From Bugula neritina (lineage: Eukaryota > Bryozoa > Gymnolaemata > Cheilostomatida > Bugulidae), in NCBI GenBank assembly GCA_964035545.1, contig OZ037765.1:15866698-15930697 (forward strand): DNA of 64,000 nucleotides, in the 5' to 3' direction. The notes beneath the pieces are model-generated. The model had not been told where the DNA came from, searched no databases, and saw only the letters and a program-made list of their open reading frames with translations. The first letter of the stretch is position 1; every line of letters begins with the position of its first letter. Shown piece after piece: positions 1 through 13,870 of the stretch. The position numbers were made by a program, and so were the translations under genes.

Positions 1-412
1 GACAGAATAATCTATATTAATAAGTTTGGAGTGTTATAATATAAGTTATTAGTCATAGTCACTATTAGTTATAGTATTAGTGAAATGATGTATATACTGC
101 AAACTGGAGCAGCAAACACTCAAAAATACCAACTTTTATCACTGGAAATATTTAAAATGAGCAAGATTAGGCGTTGGGAGGGGAGGCATACTTGAAGTGC
201 TTATGATGGAAGCTCAACATTACTATATTACTAATATTACCATGCAGAACAGGTTAAATATGCAGGCTGCTGATATTACAACTCAGGATATTTAGTTCAC
301 CCACTTCTAACTAGAAACTTATGGCAGTCCATACAAAAATAAAACCAAACAAAAGTTATGTATGTCCAGACAAGAATAAACACAATCTAATGACAGGATT
401 AACAAGTGTCAC

Positions 413-3400
413 CTTCTTCTAGCCAATACTGTGTAAACTGCAGAGACACAATCAGCAGGTGCCTGCACTTCTATGAAACAATATGGCTCCATGAGGCGAG
501 GAGTGGCCATAAGGAAAGCAGAGTAGGCAACTCTACGAGAAGTTGGAATAATCTGGCCTCCACCTCTGTGTATTGACTCATTGGCAATAACAGCATCCAG
601 TATTTTAAACTTGCAGTTTCTGATTGCTTAAAATAGATACATGGAACCGATGAAACAACCCACTAAAGAATGGAAAATAATTATAACATTGCTTATATTG
701 CAGAAAGCATGAGAAGATCTCCCAGATAGTAACATTACAACAAATTTCAGTAAGCGTTGCATATTCACAATGGAAAGCCACGGCGGCCTTCGCTAAATCG
801 CTTATCTTTGTTTTCAATTGATTTTTTAAGTGCATTTTGACCATTGATAGAAAAATTCAATTAATTACTCAAGCATATTGTTACACATTCAATGCAACTA
901 GTTGCAACCACACGTAAATGTGAAAGTTCCCATGTTTAATACAGATAAAAGGGCGGCTTAATCTTACTCAACATCTTTTAAAAATATAATGTTTGGAAAA
1001 AAATAAGTTGTATAGAAATGATAATGTTTGCAAAGCATATTACAAACACAACAGCTATAAAACTGATAAGTTTTGCCTTACGTTCATCACACAAAGGACC
1101 TTCTCTAGTGCCCCATTGAAATCCTTGCACTATACTATCTTTAACTGTACTCAGCAATGACTTGTCCACTTCTGTAGGTAGTGTGTCGTCAACAAGAATG
1201 TTAGGCCCAGTTGTTTCAGGCCCGAAGGCCCAGATACTACGGGCAGCCAACAAATCCCAGTCATATTTTGTCTGAAAGAATTCGCCAAGCCTTTTTCTAG
1301 TCCAGCTAATTTTTACAGATTCATTTTCTATATCCTCTGCTAAACCTTTTTCTAGAGGCTCAGCTATCATGGTGATCTTGTTTCTATGAAACAAAGAGAA
1401 AAGACAGCACTTAGACATATGCATTACTGCTAATTTAATCTAATAGCAGCTCTTCCCAGACAGTAAAGACAATCTCAGGGGCATAACAAGTCTGTGCATT
1501 TATTCAAACAGCTGATCCAAGTAGATATCAATATCAGGTATAACTAGGTTGCTGGACAGAGATGTACAATAAATATATGAAGCTTACCTTTTGTTGGGTG
1601 TTTCAGCGAAACACTTTAAAGAAGATGTTTCAACAACTGTTTCACAAAATGAAACCACTGGATCAGCCACTTTGATTTCTGAAAACAAGCATCTGTGTTA
1701 GCAATAACCATAATGTATGACAGATGACTGAACTGAAAGTTTTAGCGAAAAGGGAATAAATGTGTAACCTAACATTTGCTTCCATCTAGCACATGGATCT
1801 GTTGCAGAATTATAATAATGGCACCAAAATGCTGTACTTGGTAAAATACGTGGTTTTCAACCAAGAGGCTTGGATGGGCCACAGCCATATAAGGCCAAAA
1901 ACAAAAGGTCTTACAAAAAACTTGAAAAAAATAATGTGTTGTAAGAGAGAAAACAAAGTAGTAGTATAATCAGGGCATAATCCTCATAAAATCGGAAACA
2001 GTTAAATCAGATCTATAAGTAAATAGAAACACTACTTCCAAACAGACAACGGAAAATCTAAAGTATTCTGGAAAAGGTTATAGAATGAGCCAACTAAACA
2101 TATCACCAATAAGCAGCCGGTAGAACAGTAAAGAGCAGTTCGGAGTACATAACAACAGGAAGATCTGAGTATCGCAGTGACTGAAGATGCTAAGTAAAGT
2201 GGCAATAACCTGGCCCGGATAGAGTGCCAGCATCCTGAATTAAGCATCTGACAAGCTTGCATAAACTAGTAGGAAATTTTCTGCAGAAATGTTTACAAAA
2301 TGGAGATGTTCCTGAATGGATAACATTAGAGATCACAGCATTGATAATAAAATACCCAGCTAAAGGGAGACTACCAGAACATTATCAATCCATTACATGT
2401 TACCCAATAAAATGGAGCACACAGATGGGTATATTAGCCGACAGACTAGGGGGATATCTTTTAGATCAGAAGAATAGGGAAGCTGCATCATTCATCATGT
2501 GACTGGCAAGGGGATACTGTATGACTCAAAACAGAGCACTAACCACACAATCAAAGGGGAGATTTTCCAAAGAAAGTATCTTTCTCCCTTCTTCCGTACT
2601 TCTTTGAGATAGCTTTGATTTCACTATCAACTCTAATAGAGCAAACTGATAGAACAAACTGCCAAGGTTACAAGCCCTGTCAGGGGAGAAAACCAACCAT
2701 CATAGATATTCCGATAATCTTAAGCTATAAGGGAGGAAGCTATCCGGTAAATACTGCCAGCATATATACACGAGATATACTAATAAAACTTGAATCACAA
2801 AACGGTTTATCGATTATGAAACAAGGGATGAAAATAGAAGGCCAAGGGATTAGTATGTCCAATGCACAGGTGAAAAGACTGATAATTACATTGGAAATTT
2901 AATGAAAAAAAGAAATATAAAGTCATCAAGAAGAAATAATGAAAAAGCAAAGTTGAAAATTTAATGAAGAGAATATAATGGAATACATTAAGGAATGTGC
3001 AAGGAGAAAAATTCCCCTTCAAGATTACATTAATGATGAAGACACCATATAGATTAAATCCATATAGGACAAAATTGCAGTAGAACTAAAGAATAGCAGT
3101 GACTTAGAGAACTAATGGATAGAACAAGAAGGCTTTATATGGTCAGTCCAATAGAGAAAAGTAGAGAAAATAGAATAATTTTTGAAACTGCTTAAAATCC
3201 AACAGTTAAAAAAGAAAACATAGTGACTGTTATTGGTCGTTCCAAGACTATGCGCTCCTAAAAGGAACAAAAAGGGTAAACACAATATAAAACAAGGCAG
3301 CAAGATGTGTTAAATGTTCAAAGCCAGAGTGATAGTGCAATGTACATATACTCAGTGAATGTTGAGAAGCTACCACGGAAAAATTAACGCTAGACACAAT

Positions 3401-6400
3401 TGTAAGACTTTGATCATGTGCTGGGATTTGTGTGGAATCAAAGAATTTCAGAAAAGCAAGGCCTGGTTCGACTACATTTTATAAATGAAGCACAATGGTT
3501 TACTGAGGTTCGGCAGAATCTATAGATTCTAGAGAAGCAAAAGGTCATTTGATCACCAAGCTGATTTAGCTATAGCAGATGATAGTAACAAAAACTTGGG
3601 GACTTTAATAAACCCATTGACCAAATCACAGAGTCTCTGCTTATTAGAACTACACCGAGAGAACACCCCATCTTCTCAAGTACAAATTGGGAGTACGCAC
3701 TTCACCTACCTATGTCTGAGTATAGTTTACGCAGATCATGCATCACACTGTCGAGGTACAGCTCCCCAGTACCCAGTATTACATGCTCCCCAGATTCCTC
3801 CACCTTTGTCGACAATAGAGGATAACTCTTATTGGCTTTTCGCAAACCATCCAGCATCTTGGGCAATTCTGATGGATTAACAGGTTCTACTGCAATCTTT
3901 ATAACTGAGCTGGTATTGAATTTGAGTGGGCGGAAAATGTAAGCCTGCCGTAAAATAAAACACACTATAAGATAGCAATTTAATCAGGACGTATATTAAA
4001 CTCATACTTGCACTAAGCACCTAAAATTAACATATTGCGACAAAAATGAAAGAGTAAAACTAGGAGCATAACTACTAACATCTTCAGCTTGCGACACAGA
4101 AGTGATAGTTGCCGTTTTGACAATTGGTTGGTCAATGCCCTCAATAAGTACCCAGTTGCCAGCGGGAACTCTATTCACTTCGATAGCATATCTAAACAAA
4201 CATGACATGAGCATCACCACTTTGTACATTACCAGACAGATGATGCTTCACCCTCATATTTAATAGAAGGGTTAACCACAGTAAAATTTCAACAAGTTGG
4301 TGAATAAAGTGTTATGACACAACATTTTATAAATTGAGTCAAAAATAGGGGTGATATTTTTATACGCCTAAAAACTTTACTTTCCATAGAAGACCAGAGA
4401 CAGACCTTGCTTCTGAAATCCAGAGACGACCAACAAAACCGACTCTAGAATCTTCCTCATCATTTAGACTGTAGTTCTCACCCAGGATCTTCACCTCCTG
4501 GCCGGCATACAGAGTACCAGACATGACTCGCCCAAACACATGAAAGGAGGCAGCGTCCTCTGTTGGGTAAAGCTTAGTGGTGTGCAGCATCAGCGATGCC
4601 TTGAAATAAACACAGTGGCAGAGGAGCTGAAATATGGCTGATAATAGTGACTACTTGCCAGACATTCTCACCTACTTTAGTTGTAAGCCATATATAATGA
4701 ATGCATCTTCAGGGCATTCTTGTACTTCTGCACCATAGACCTGTTAATTACCACTTACCATTTTCAGATGTATTTAAGGGGAAATCACTAAATTTAAGCT
4801 TTCTATTGACATCTAAAATTATGGTTGATGAAAGACTTAAAATACATAGAAAGGGGAGAAAATACTAATGCGCACAGACAGGAGAATAGTTTAGAACATC
4901 GTTGACCCGATTATATGATGAATCCCTAAACTATATGAAGATATATTATATTTACATCTTGGTCACACTTCATCATTTGCTGAACTAACTCTGTGTCTTG
5001 AGGTCCTGTATATATATGTTCAATCTTTTGAGGAGCATTTTCTAGAGGCGATTTCACCATGTTGACTATCATTTCAGCAAACCCTGCCAGCAGAGAAATC
5101 ATACTCAAACGCAATAAGCTGAAATTTGATTTTATAAGTATAAACAATATGTCCAATAGAAAAGCCAATCACATGACATGCAGAGTGTCTGTAGACTTCT
5201 CATACAATGTGTAATGTTTTTAATGACTCATTAAAAAGTAAATGTGGTTAACATATCGAAGAAGCCGATTTCATAATCAGTGTTTCAAGTTGTATTACAA
5301 TTTGATGGACAGACAGACTTTGTGCTCATAACTTACCAGTCATTTTCCCCAAAAATCGTGTGAGTACCACTCTCAATAATGGACGTATATTTATAGTCCG
5401 TTCCTCTTTGGTTAAATATATGCCAAGAGAATCACAAAGCACTGGCAGGCTTTCATCCACATCACCAACAACCTTCATATACACACAGATTCATAAATCT
5501 ATAATTCTATAAGCCCAAACATAATATAGCCATCAGTTGCTGTTCCAGTCCCTCTCATCAAAATATCATAATGGTACATGGTAACGATGAGACTAATTTT
5601 TTCTCACCTATCTTAACTCCGCTTTGTCCTGTTCGGTAGCGGGAATTATAAGACTAATTCTTGCACTTATATATCTTTAGACATGCTGTACTTGAGTGGA
5701 AGTAAAACAAAGTTTTGTGAGGCAATCTACTTGTTAGGATCATTTACATACCTGTGCAAAAACTTTATACAAAGGCTCAAGAATAAATTCTACAAAACTT
5801 CTTGGAGCTCCACTTGTGGGCTGCTTTTTCGTAAACTTCTTTCTTCAATCAAATTATTGCATTATATTTTAGCAAAAATACAACACAAACATGGGTAGAG
5901 GATCACCAAAATATTTGAATTAAAATAACTGGGAGAGACAAGAGACAGGTTGCAGTGGCAGCTACAGTGCAAATAAAGGGTTGTTTTAAATACTAACGTT
6001 CTTTTCTCAAAGTATATATCACCCCATAGCCTCCTTGCCATTTCCACGGAATTGATACTTCCACCGTATCTTTCAGCATACAAGCTAGCAAAAGAGTTGA
6101 GTGTGAAGCAAAATCGATAATAAGAGCTGGCAAAGCATACATTTCCAAGGAGGGGCGAGATTAGAGACTGTGTCTCTTCACCAGTATACTTGGTAATCAA
6201 CTCATTGACCTGTGAATAGAAACTGTGGCAGTTAAGGAGGTGTTGGGAGCAAACAGCAAACACTAACTTTTCTTAACTCATCTTATAATTTATGGGTACA
6301 AGTTTAAACAATAGCTAGTAGCAAACCTCTATTTATTAAAAAGTATTTTAATCATAAACTAAATATTACTACATACAATCGAGTTGAAGCATTTATTCCT

Positions 6401-9400
6401 CTGTACGTAAGCAAACACTAGACCTGGTAATTATTTAATTAATACACAAATTAAAAAAATATATTCAACAAGTTTAAATGTTTGGATACATAAACATTGT
6501 ATTAAACTGAATAATGAGCTGCGAGTCTTCGTATTTCTCAACATTTCCCAACTTCATAGAGCTGCTGATATATTGATAAACAAATTAGAAGAAGCATACA
6601 AACTGCTTGTGAAAATTAGCTCCAACAACAATTTGAAACATTCCCATAACAAAAAGGCTGAATGCAAAAATTTCAGCTGCAACATTACTGACCTCATCAA
6701 TGATGTGCCTGAGCTTGTAGTAAGCATCAGTTGGTGGAAGTTTCAACTCCAGTATGAGTCTGTCTATTTTATTAATGCAGACAGTGATGGCAAGTCTTTC
6801 ATGAATAGCATGCTGTATTAACCTCTCTGTGCCTAACATGACCTGAAGTTAATATTAAAACATCATCAAAGTTTACATTAAAACGGAGAGAATAAGAGTA
6901 ACTAAGCTCTTGGCATATTGCGACCAATAAAAGAGTTTTAAAAATCAGCATCTTATCTGCTGCAGATCAGGCAACAGAAACTTAAAAGATGGTAAACACT
7001 ACGAATACAACAACAGGCTGGTGATCACAAAAGTGAAGATTAAAGACTACCAGAATATCTTGCTAGATAGCAATGACATTCTTTAACAGTTGTGACAACA
7101 AAAATTGTCAATGTCATTCCATGCAATTCAATACCGGGCTATCGCAATGGTAGCCTGGGTCTTTAACAGAGAATTGTGCAAACTGCAGTGGAAATCAAAA
7201 GTTATTCCCACCCAAGTCAACTTTTTATTCAGTGTACTAAAACTCTGGAGGATTTTCATTTTTAAAATAAAAAGTTTGATGTAAAAACTTACTCCTTCTG
7301 CTGCATCAATAAATAACACAACGCCATCACTAAGACGAAAAGCAGCAGTCACTTCATCAGAGAAGTTTACGTGGCCGGGAGTATCGAAGATATTACAAGA
7401 GTAGGATTTGTTTCTGGTGGTAGAGAGGACAAGGGTGACAGGCATAGATTTCATGCTGACACCACGCTCTTGTTCAGTAAATAGTGTATCAGTGTAGCGT
7501 AGGTCACCTTTCTCATGTTTGTCCTGCATATCAACATGTGTCTCTTCTATCAATGCATCCACAAAGGTCGTCTAAAACGATGATAAGTGAACACATTAAG
7601 TGATTTAATGTAATTTTCTAACTTGGATAAGATGAGAAACCTCACATGTATTAGTATTGTGCAGAGAGCCATCCTCTACACTAGTCTACAGATTATTATG
7701 TTACTAAGTCAACAAAAATGTGCAATCAGCAATTTTAAATTATTCAGCGATTTTAATATTCCCAAAACTATCTTATGTGGCAAGTTAAAATATAAATTAG
7801 CTCCCACTGCTGTACCCTATACACAATTATTAATATAACGATGGCTTTCAGCACAACAAGTGAATAGATCCACCATAATGAGCACAGAGCTTCTACATCA
7901 TACACAACTTATAAAACAACTCCATTTCTTCTCAACTACAAACTTAAGGATAGGGAAGGATCACTGCAAAAAGTGTAATGAACAACCAATTACAGCAGAG
8001 ATATTTAACTTCCTTCCTGTATACAGCAAAGACAACATAAGAAGATTGGTGTTCTTGTGTGAAACAAAATGAAACTATTGATTCAAAGAGTCTAAAAATA
8101 CCTTGCCATGGTGAAGGTGGCCACAGAGTGATATGTTTCTCACCAGGTCTACATTGTCCATTAGATCAGCCAAAAACCTGTGCAATACTAATTCACCTTT
8201 ACTTAATATATACAGCTTCAAATGGTTATTTTAATCAAAATAAACAATAAGTTACATGTATATGTGTAATTTGTAATGGAACTCATGCAACCTAAACAAT
8301 TATAAATAGTCCATAGGAAAGCTTTTCAAACAATTTTAATTCATTACTTAAAATTAATGTTAAACTCTAACTGGATTTGTATCATCATTTATGTTATAGA
8401 GTTACACAAAATAAAGGAAGTATGTTGATATTTATTAGTTTAATTTTTTTCCAGTGGCTTCATTTTATTGCCCCTCTTTAGAAAAAATAAAATTTCCCAG
8501 AGCCTTGACAAAACCAGCCCATACAAGACATTAATTTTCATGCTATAAAACAGCAGTTAGTCAATGGGATTAAATTACTACATTGGGAGTTGGTATTATA
8601 GAACACCACACTTACTCTGTCTCATAAGTGGTACGAGGGAGATCAGACTCTACATGTGCAAACTTTTTCTTCTTTACAGGAGCAATGATTGGTTCAGTGA
8701 GTAGCTGCGTATCCTCTTCTTGTACTATTGTCTGCAGAATAATCATATCTGTATTAACTACCAGAAATAGGGAAACTCTAAATTCTTTACTCCTTCACAC
8801 TCACTTCCTCAAGGAAAAACTCTACCAAATCATTCAATTGATGCACTTCAGTTGGAGAAAAGAATGATAAGCAAATGTTCTTAATGAAGAATCACAAAAA
8901 AATACACTATGGGAAGTTACATGTGAAGCTAAACTTTTCTCAAGATTTCCTTCTTAATTCTAATTAGACACGGGGCCCTTTTAAAAGTAAAAGCAGTCCA
9001 ATATGTTGGCTAAGGGCTATTTCTTTCATTATGATAACTCAATGAATTCTCCATCAATTAAGACATATCCTAAACTTGCGTATATAAAATTAATGCAATG
9101 GCTCCAGTCTTTACATTTTTGATATGATTTCAATTAATTGATTGAAATAGGCGGTTTTTATATACATCGACTAATATTACATGATTGACACAACTAATAA
9201 TAGAACCATTACAATCACAAAAAAGAAACATACAAACGGATCAATAAAAGAGTATTTATTATCAATCTACTTCAAAAGCGATGCACTTATGGCACTTTTA
9301 GATGAAATGACATAAGTGGAATTAGTTGCATGAAACATGTAGATGTGTTGGTAGCATCTTGAAGTAACGGATGTAGACTAAACTGCAAATCTGACTACCA

Positions 9401-10105
9401 ATTTACCTTTCAGTTATTGTATTAATCAATAATCAGGGAAGAGATGAAACTGATATTATATTACCAGCACCATGAAAACTATTTTTTACTTGAGCTAGAC
9501 AAAAGCAAGTAAAATTGCTATGGCACAGCACCACACACACTACAAAAAGCTTTTGATTCTTCTGAAAGTATCATGATTTTAGTAAAACATGTCATCATGA
9601 AAAGTTTTATAACACTCATTCCAGTTTGCATTAGAGGTGTTCATGTAAGCCAAACCTCAACATCTGGCCCATATGTTTCCATGGCAGTAGGATAATACTT
9701 CTTGTCTTCATGTAAGACAACTTGCATCTCTTCATCCTCAACAGCATTGGTCGGCTCCGTCTACATAGGCAAGCATAACATAAAAAAAACTTGAATAGCT
9801 TTAGCATAGATTGATTTGTTTATTAATTACATAACACAGACATGAAAACATGTTGCAAAGCTCAGTGTAACCACTGGCCGTAATTAGTAGAATATTCCAT
9901 ATTCCTTGCATCAATAATAATATAGTAAAGGCGGTAAAAATAGTATGTACTAAATAAACATCAAGGAAATTTTACATACTTGTGAATATTCATTGTCATC
10001 TTCACCTTCTTCGCTATCTACACTAACATCATCAGCCTCATCATCACTCTCATCTAACTCTGGCCCAACATAGTTGCCAAATTCATCATAAAGATCAGCA
10101 TCCAT
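413..10105 (-). CDS. EFTUD2: U5 snRNP GTPase EFTUD2 / Snu114 (16 exons, 3' end outside window)
   Basis: Encodes the EF-2-like GTPase of the spliceosomal U5 snRNP, which controls U4/U6 unwinding and spliceosome disassembly in the nucleus. Exons read on the minus strand: 10105-9980, 9760-9656, 8731-8616, 8177-8102, 7571-7293, 6842-6693, 6209-5998, 5842-5752, 5472-5337, 5083-4956, 4599-4406, 4191-4080, 3944-3710, 1678-1588, 1383-1082, 626-413. Every junction has AG/GT ends and the phases join without a break, giving about 855 residues of roughly 970 in animals. The start [17 protein letters not shown] matches the family N-terminus and is followed by an acidic stretch. G-domain motifs seen: GHLHHGK (P-loop), DTPGH, NKID. 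Later exons carry [28 protein letters not shown] and RSIWAFGP. The last codon is split at 413; the remaining C-terminal exons lie before position 1. Identity is certain at family level; splice ends are by eye. Confidence 0.97.
627..1081 (-). other. EFTUD2 intron 15
   Basis: Non-coding stretch between exons ending at 1082 and starting at 626. Donor GTAAGG follows the codon fragment at 1082 and the acceptor TTTTAAG precedes 626; the junction codes for CDE-PIRN, close to the family sequence. Nothing else recognisable. Confidence 0.8.
2257..2902 (+). mobile_element. non-LTR reverse transcriptase fossil inside EFTUD2 intron 13
   Basis: Antisense to its host gene, in the 2-kb intron between exons at 3710 and 1678. 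The plus-strand frames read [13 protein letters not shown], then [15 protein letters not shown], which follow the usual LINE RT wording 'P..W..G.T.LI.K......NYRPITC.P..WK'. After frame breaks near 2510-2610 the pattern of 'G.FQ..YLSP.F', [17 protein letters not shown] follows, equal to the RT palm region leading to the catalytic aspartates. Stops and frameshifts show it is dead. Clade not assignable with confidence (R4/Dong-like wording is a guess). Confidence 0.6.
2903..3709. other. remaining part of EFTUD2 intron 13
   Basis: AT-rich intron sequence between the RT fossil and exon 13. Some of it (about 2903-3100) may be the decayed tail of the RT fossil, since short coding-like stretches continue, but I see no conserved motif. 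Confidence 0.4.
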
Positions 10106-11891
10106 CTAAGGAAACAAATAAGATTAACAATAACAATCCCAGAAAACTAGCAGCACTAAAAAGTGCAACCCTTATATACTATTTAATAAATATATCACAG
10201 CCAAAATTTCAAGATTCCCAACCACTGCACAGAATTTTTTTAAAAAGTGTCTCCAACAGCATTGCTATAGAGATCAGCATATTTTCTACTAGACAACAAT
10301 AGATCAGGAGATGGACAAACATGTATTTATAGGAGTGTGTGGGGAGCAAGTGGGGGAGCACAAATGGGAGGGAGGAGAGCAATGGGAGTATTGAGAGCAT
10401 AGAGTCAAATAATTGGCAGCATGACAAAATACATTTTTTTATTAGAATATTTTCTCATGAAGAAACAATACACAAACAATAAACCTTTGAGAAAATAAAG
10501 TTTATACAAAATATCAAACCACATGGGTGATATTACTTAATTTAGTACACACTAGATATCTTCAGTTTTTAGCTATTTTTCATAATTTAACTGCTAATGG
10601 ACATGGGTTTTTTGGCCAAAACTAGTAAAACACCAATAAATACATCTAAATAATCAAAGTTCTTTTTAATTTTGCTTCATTTCCCATGTTTTTTCTAATT
10701 ATTCAGCTACTTTCGGTTGCGAACCGTTGCGGTTTTTTCATAACGTTCCGCACTCCTAATAAGCTAAATATGTGACCTCCCACCACAAAACAGGGAACAT
10801 TTGTCAGATTTTCAAAATTGAGTTATTAGTATAGAGTTATAGAGCAGACCTTTGCAATCATTTTGCAATTTATTTGAAGTCTCTAGTACAAATAGAACTC
10901 GCGATATTGATATTCAAAAGCCTTGGCGCTTTTAAAACAGTCAATTTACGTTTTTGAGAAATTCGCTTAGCAAGTCAAGAATAATTTATGGATTATTTGT
11001 TTACATTTGTCAAACCTTAGCAACGGGCCTTTTTATTTTAGCAAACTTGACAAATTTGGTATCAAAACATTTTTTTAAGTATGGGCTTTCAGCTCAACCA
11101 GTTTTTACGGTTCCTAAACAAAAAATTAGGTCAAAGATAGCCGCCAAACCTGTTGTAACTTTATTTTCCTTGAATAGCTAGAAAAATTGTGATAACAGTT
11201 AAAAATTTTGCCACTTTCAGCACAAATAAGGACCTCTGAGCACTTTTTTGCACTGACATTCATTTGAACCAACTAAGTTAACCAGATGTCATATGAAACA
11301 AAATGACAGCCATTTTCTGTTTTACGTTGGCTATTTTCCTCGTCATTAATATCTCATGTAACATGTCCAGCTGTAGCTATTGAGCCATGCCATTCGATAC
11401 TATCAATTGTTTTATGAGTAAAAATCGTATGAGAGAATCATTCAACTATTATGATATTATGCAAAATTTATTCAGTCATACATTTACAATGAAGAGTGAT
11501 CAAAATTTACATATAGCAAGTGGATCAGTTGAGATATTGAGTATCCAAACAAGAAAATAAGGTATAAGTTTCTTTTAAATTTTATTTATCCATTGATATT
11601 TGTATTTAAAATATTAAATCAATTATTATAAACAGATAAGAGTGTAGAAATTCAGCATAAATGAAACTTAAATTAATTCATATAGCAGAAAGACTGCTTT
11701 GGTGATTCTTATGGTCTCTGAATCTATGTCCTTGTTCTTTATAGCGTGAGTTTACAGAGTATAAGTACATAACCAGAAGAACGACAAGAGCTTTATTGCT
11801 GCTACAAACGATATTTTAGTAGTCAAAGTTGATAGATGCTGCTACTATACATCTACCCTGCTCATCTTGCCACTTAGACCTGCAATTATAC
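10106..11891. other. EFTUD2 upstream region with one arm of a diverged inverted repeat
   Basis: No gene seen. It must hold the EFTUD2 promoter and 5' UTR, but no TATA or initiator can be assigned by eye. About 10515-10800 is similar, in reverse, to about 16300-16545 (see the repeat entries). A 75-codon open frame at 10954-11181 has no family resemblance and is left out. Confidence 0.5.
10515..10800 (+). repeat. diverged inverted repeat, left arm
   Basis: Shares blocks such as acttaatttagtacacact, ttttagctattttt and tttcccatgttttttct with the reverse complement of 16300-16545, and later a block around 'atatgtgacc...acaaaac.gggaac'. Identity looks like about 80 % in the best part, with a 60-base insertion near 10700-10760 not present in the other arm. 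The arms flank the Rex1/CR1-like LINE; whether they are ends of one large element or two copies of one repeat cannot be told. Confidence 0.6.
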
Positions 11892-12058
11892 TTGATTGAT
11901 TGATTGATTTTATTTCTACCACTAACATGATATATGTTGTGAAAAAATGGTGTTAAATACCGATGCCCCTGATATTAAAAATGATAACAGTGTAACATAC
12001 ATGGCTTAAAAATAGGAATAAAAAGTCACTGAGGCTGGAAGTTAATTAACAAAAATTA

Positions 12059-13870
12059 TTATACAAGTTTATTTAGCTTGAGTGCTGCCTGGCGTATAAA
12101 AGAATCTCTGCCCCATGTGCTTCTGTATTTAATAGTACGATATCGTCCTGATGGGCACTTTTCAAGAAAGTTATTTAGAAAGTGATTTTCATCATGTATA
12201 TATTGTAGTAGCAAGGTTTTAGTTCTGACATCTATTAGATTGTCGATATCCCCAAGATCTTTGATGCCTAGTTTGAGTGCCTCTTTAAAAAAGTGTCAGA
12301 GTTGCTTTTTATCTTTAGCATACAGGGAGGTGTAAAGAATGGGCAGACAGTAAGTAAGAAGGGAGATAATAGAACTTTTAAATAGCATACTAGCCAGGGT
12401 GGTTGAACTAAGGTAAACAAAATTTCTAACAATATACATTCTTTGACTAGCTTTTGTTGCCACAGAGTTAATGTGCTCTTCAAAACGAAGTTTGTTGTCT
12501 ATCCGTACCCCTAGATATTTCACATTGTCACTAAAACTGATACTAACATTATTCAAAATTATAGCAGGGGTGTCTGGCTTAATCCTCTTAGCGGAAAACA
12601 ACATTTCTTGGGTCTTACTTGGGTTCAACAAAAGGTCTAAGGAATTACATTGATTGGATATTCTATCTACTTCAGAAGAATAATTACTCAAATCATACTC
12701 ATCAGAAATACAACCTATTACACAAGTGTCGTCTGCATATTTTAAAATAGTGACATTACTGGTTTGAGATCTAATTCCATCAGTGTAAACAGAAAACAAA
12801 AGAGGGCCTAACACAGAACCTTGGGGAGTGCCTGTATTGGTGACAATAGGCTGAGACATAGTGCTATCAACTAATGTTCTTTGGACTCGACCACTGAGGA
12901 AACTGGTTATCCATCCTGTTACATTACAGTCCAGATGTTGTAGCTTATGTATGAGATGACTGACGCTTATAGTATTAAAGGCTGAAGAGAAATCTAGGAA
13001 CAGGCATCGTGAATAATTACAAGCGTGTTTGTCAATAAAATTAGTAACAGTCGTTGTGAGGCAGAGCACTGCATCCTGGGTTGAACGATGTGAGCGATAA
13101 GCAAACTGAAATTTATCCAAGGGAGTGTGGTTAGAGATGTAGTTCTTCATAAGTCTCTCTAATATTTTCACCAGGCAGCTAGTCAGAGCAATAGGACGGT
13201 ATTGTTTAAGTTGATCCGGATTGTTCACTTTTGGTAGTGGTTTGATTGTTGCAGTCTTCCATATTGAAGGTGTAGTTTGAGTTTCAATGGAGCAGGAGTA
13301 TAATTTAGTGATAACATAGGATAATCCAGTTGCACAGGTTTTAAGAACTTTGGGGATAATTTTGTCAGGTCCAGCACCTTTTCGAGGGTTGAGCAGCTTC
13401 AGACTTTTTAGCACAGTATCCTCATCAATGTCAAATGTAGGAGCAGTTTGAGTTGTAGGGATATCAGCAGTCTTGTGATATGATTGTTGGTTATTAGGCT
13501 TTTCAAATCTAGTAAAGAAGGTATTTAGCTTATCCGCAGTATATTTAGTATCTTGTGGTGGACTGCTATTGTTAGATTGTAATCCACTTACTTTCTTAAT
13601 GTCACGCCAAGCGTTTGCAGGTTCTTTAGCTAGGTGTTGTTGGATTTTCTGAGAGTAGTTTTGTTTTGACTTTTTTATTTCCTTCGAGATTTTATTTTTC
13701 AGTTTATGATAGAGTTTTCGATTTCTATCTGCATGTGCATCTTGTTTCTCATCTATCATATCCTTGATATGCTTAGTAATCCATGGCTTCTCATTGAGTT
13801 TTCTTTTGAAAGTTCTAGTTGGAATGCATAGATCGGTAAAAAAATTAATGTAGTCAGTTATAACTTCAGT
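12059..13870 (-). pseudogene. LINE ORF2, reverse transcriptase domain (second segment, with internal TGA)
   Basis: Continuation of the same frame. RT motifs in order: NPRKGAGPDKI, QYRPIALTSCLVKILE, FQFAYRSHRSTQDAV, LFLDFSSAFNTI (first catalytic Asp), GTPQGSVLGPLLF, KYADDTCVI (catalytic YADD), NPSKTQEM, VKYLGVRID. An in-frame TGA sits at 12298-12296; after it the same frame goes on for 78 codons with the expected CR1-type ending (SGRYRTIKYRSTWGRDSFI) to a TAA at 12061-12059. So the ORF carries exactly two nonsense changes and no frameshift that I can see, which suggests fairly recent activity. Confidence 0.88.

Noticed and set aside
1-412. Remaining C-terminal exons of EFTUD2
   Set aside because: No frame in this stretch matches the expected C-terminal sequence; it is read as intron plus the window edge.
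10954-11181. 75-codon plus-strand open frame upstream of EFTUD2
   Set aside because: No similarity to a known family, no splice or promoter context.
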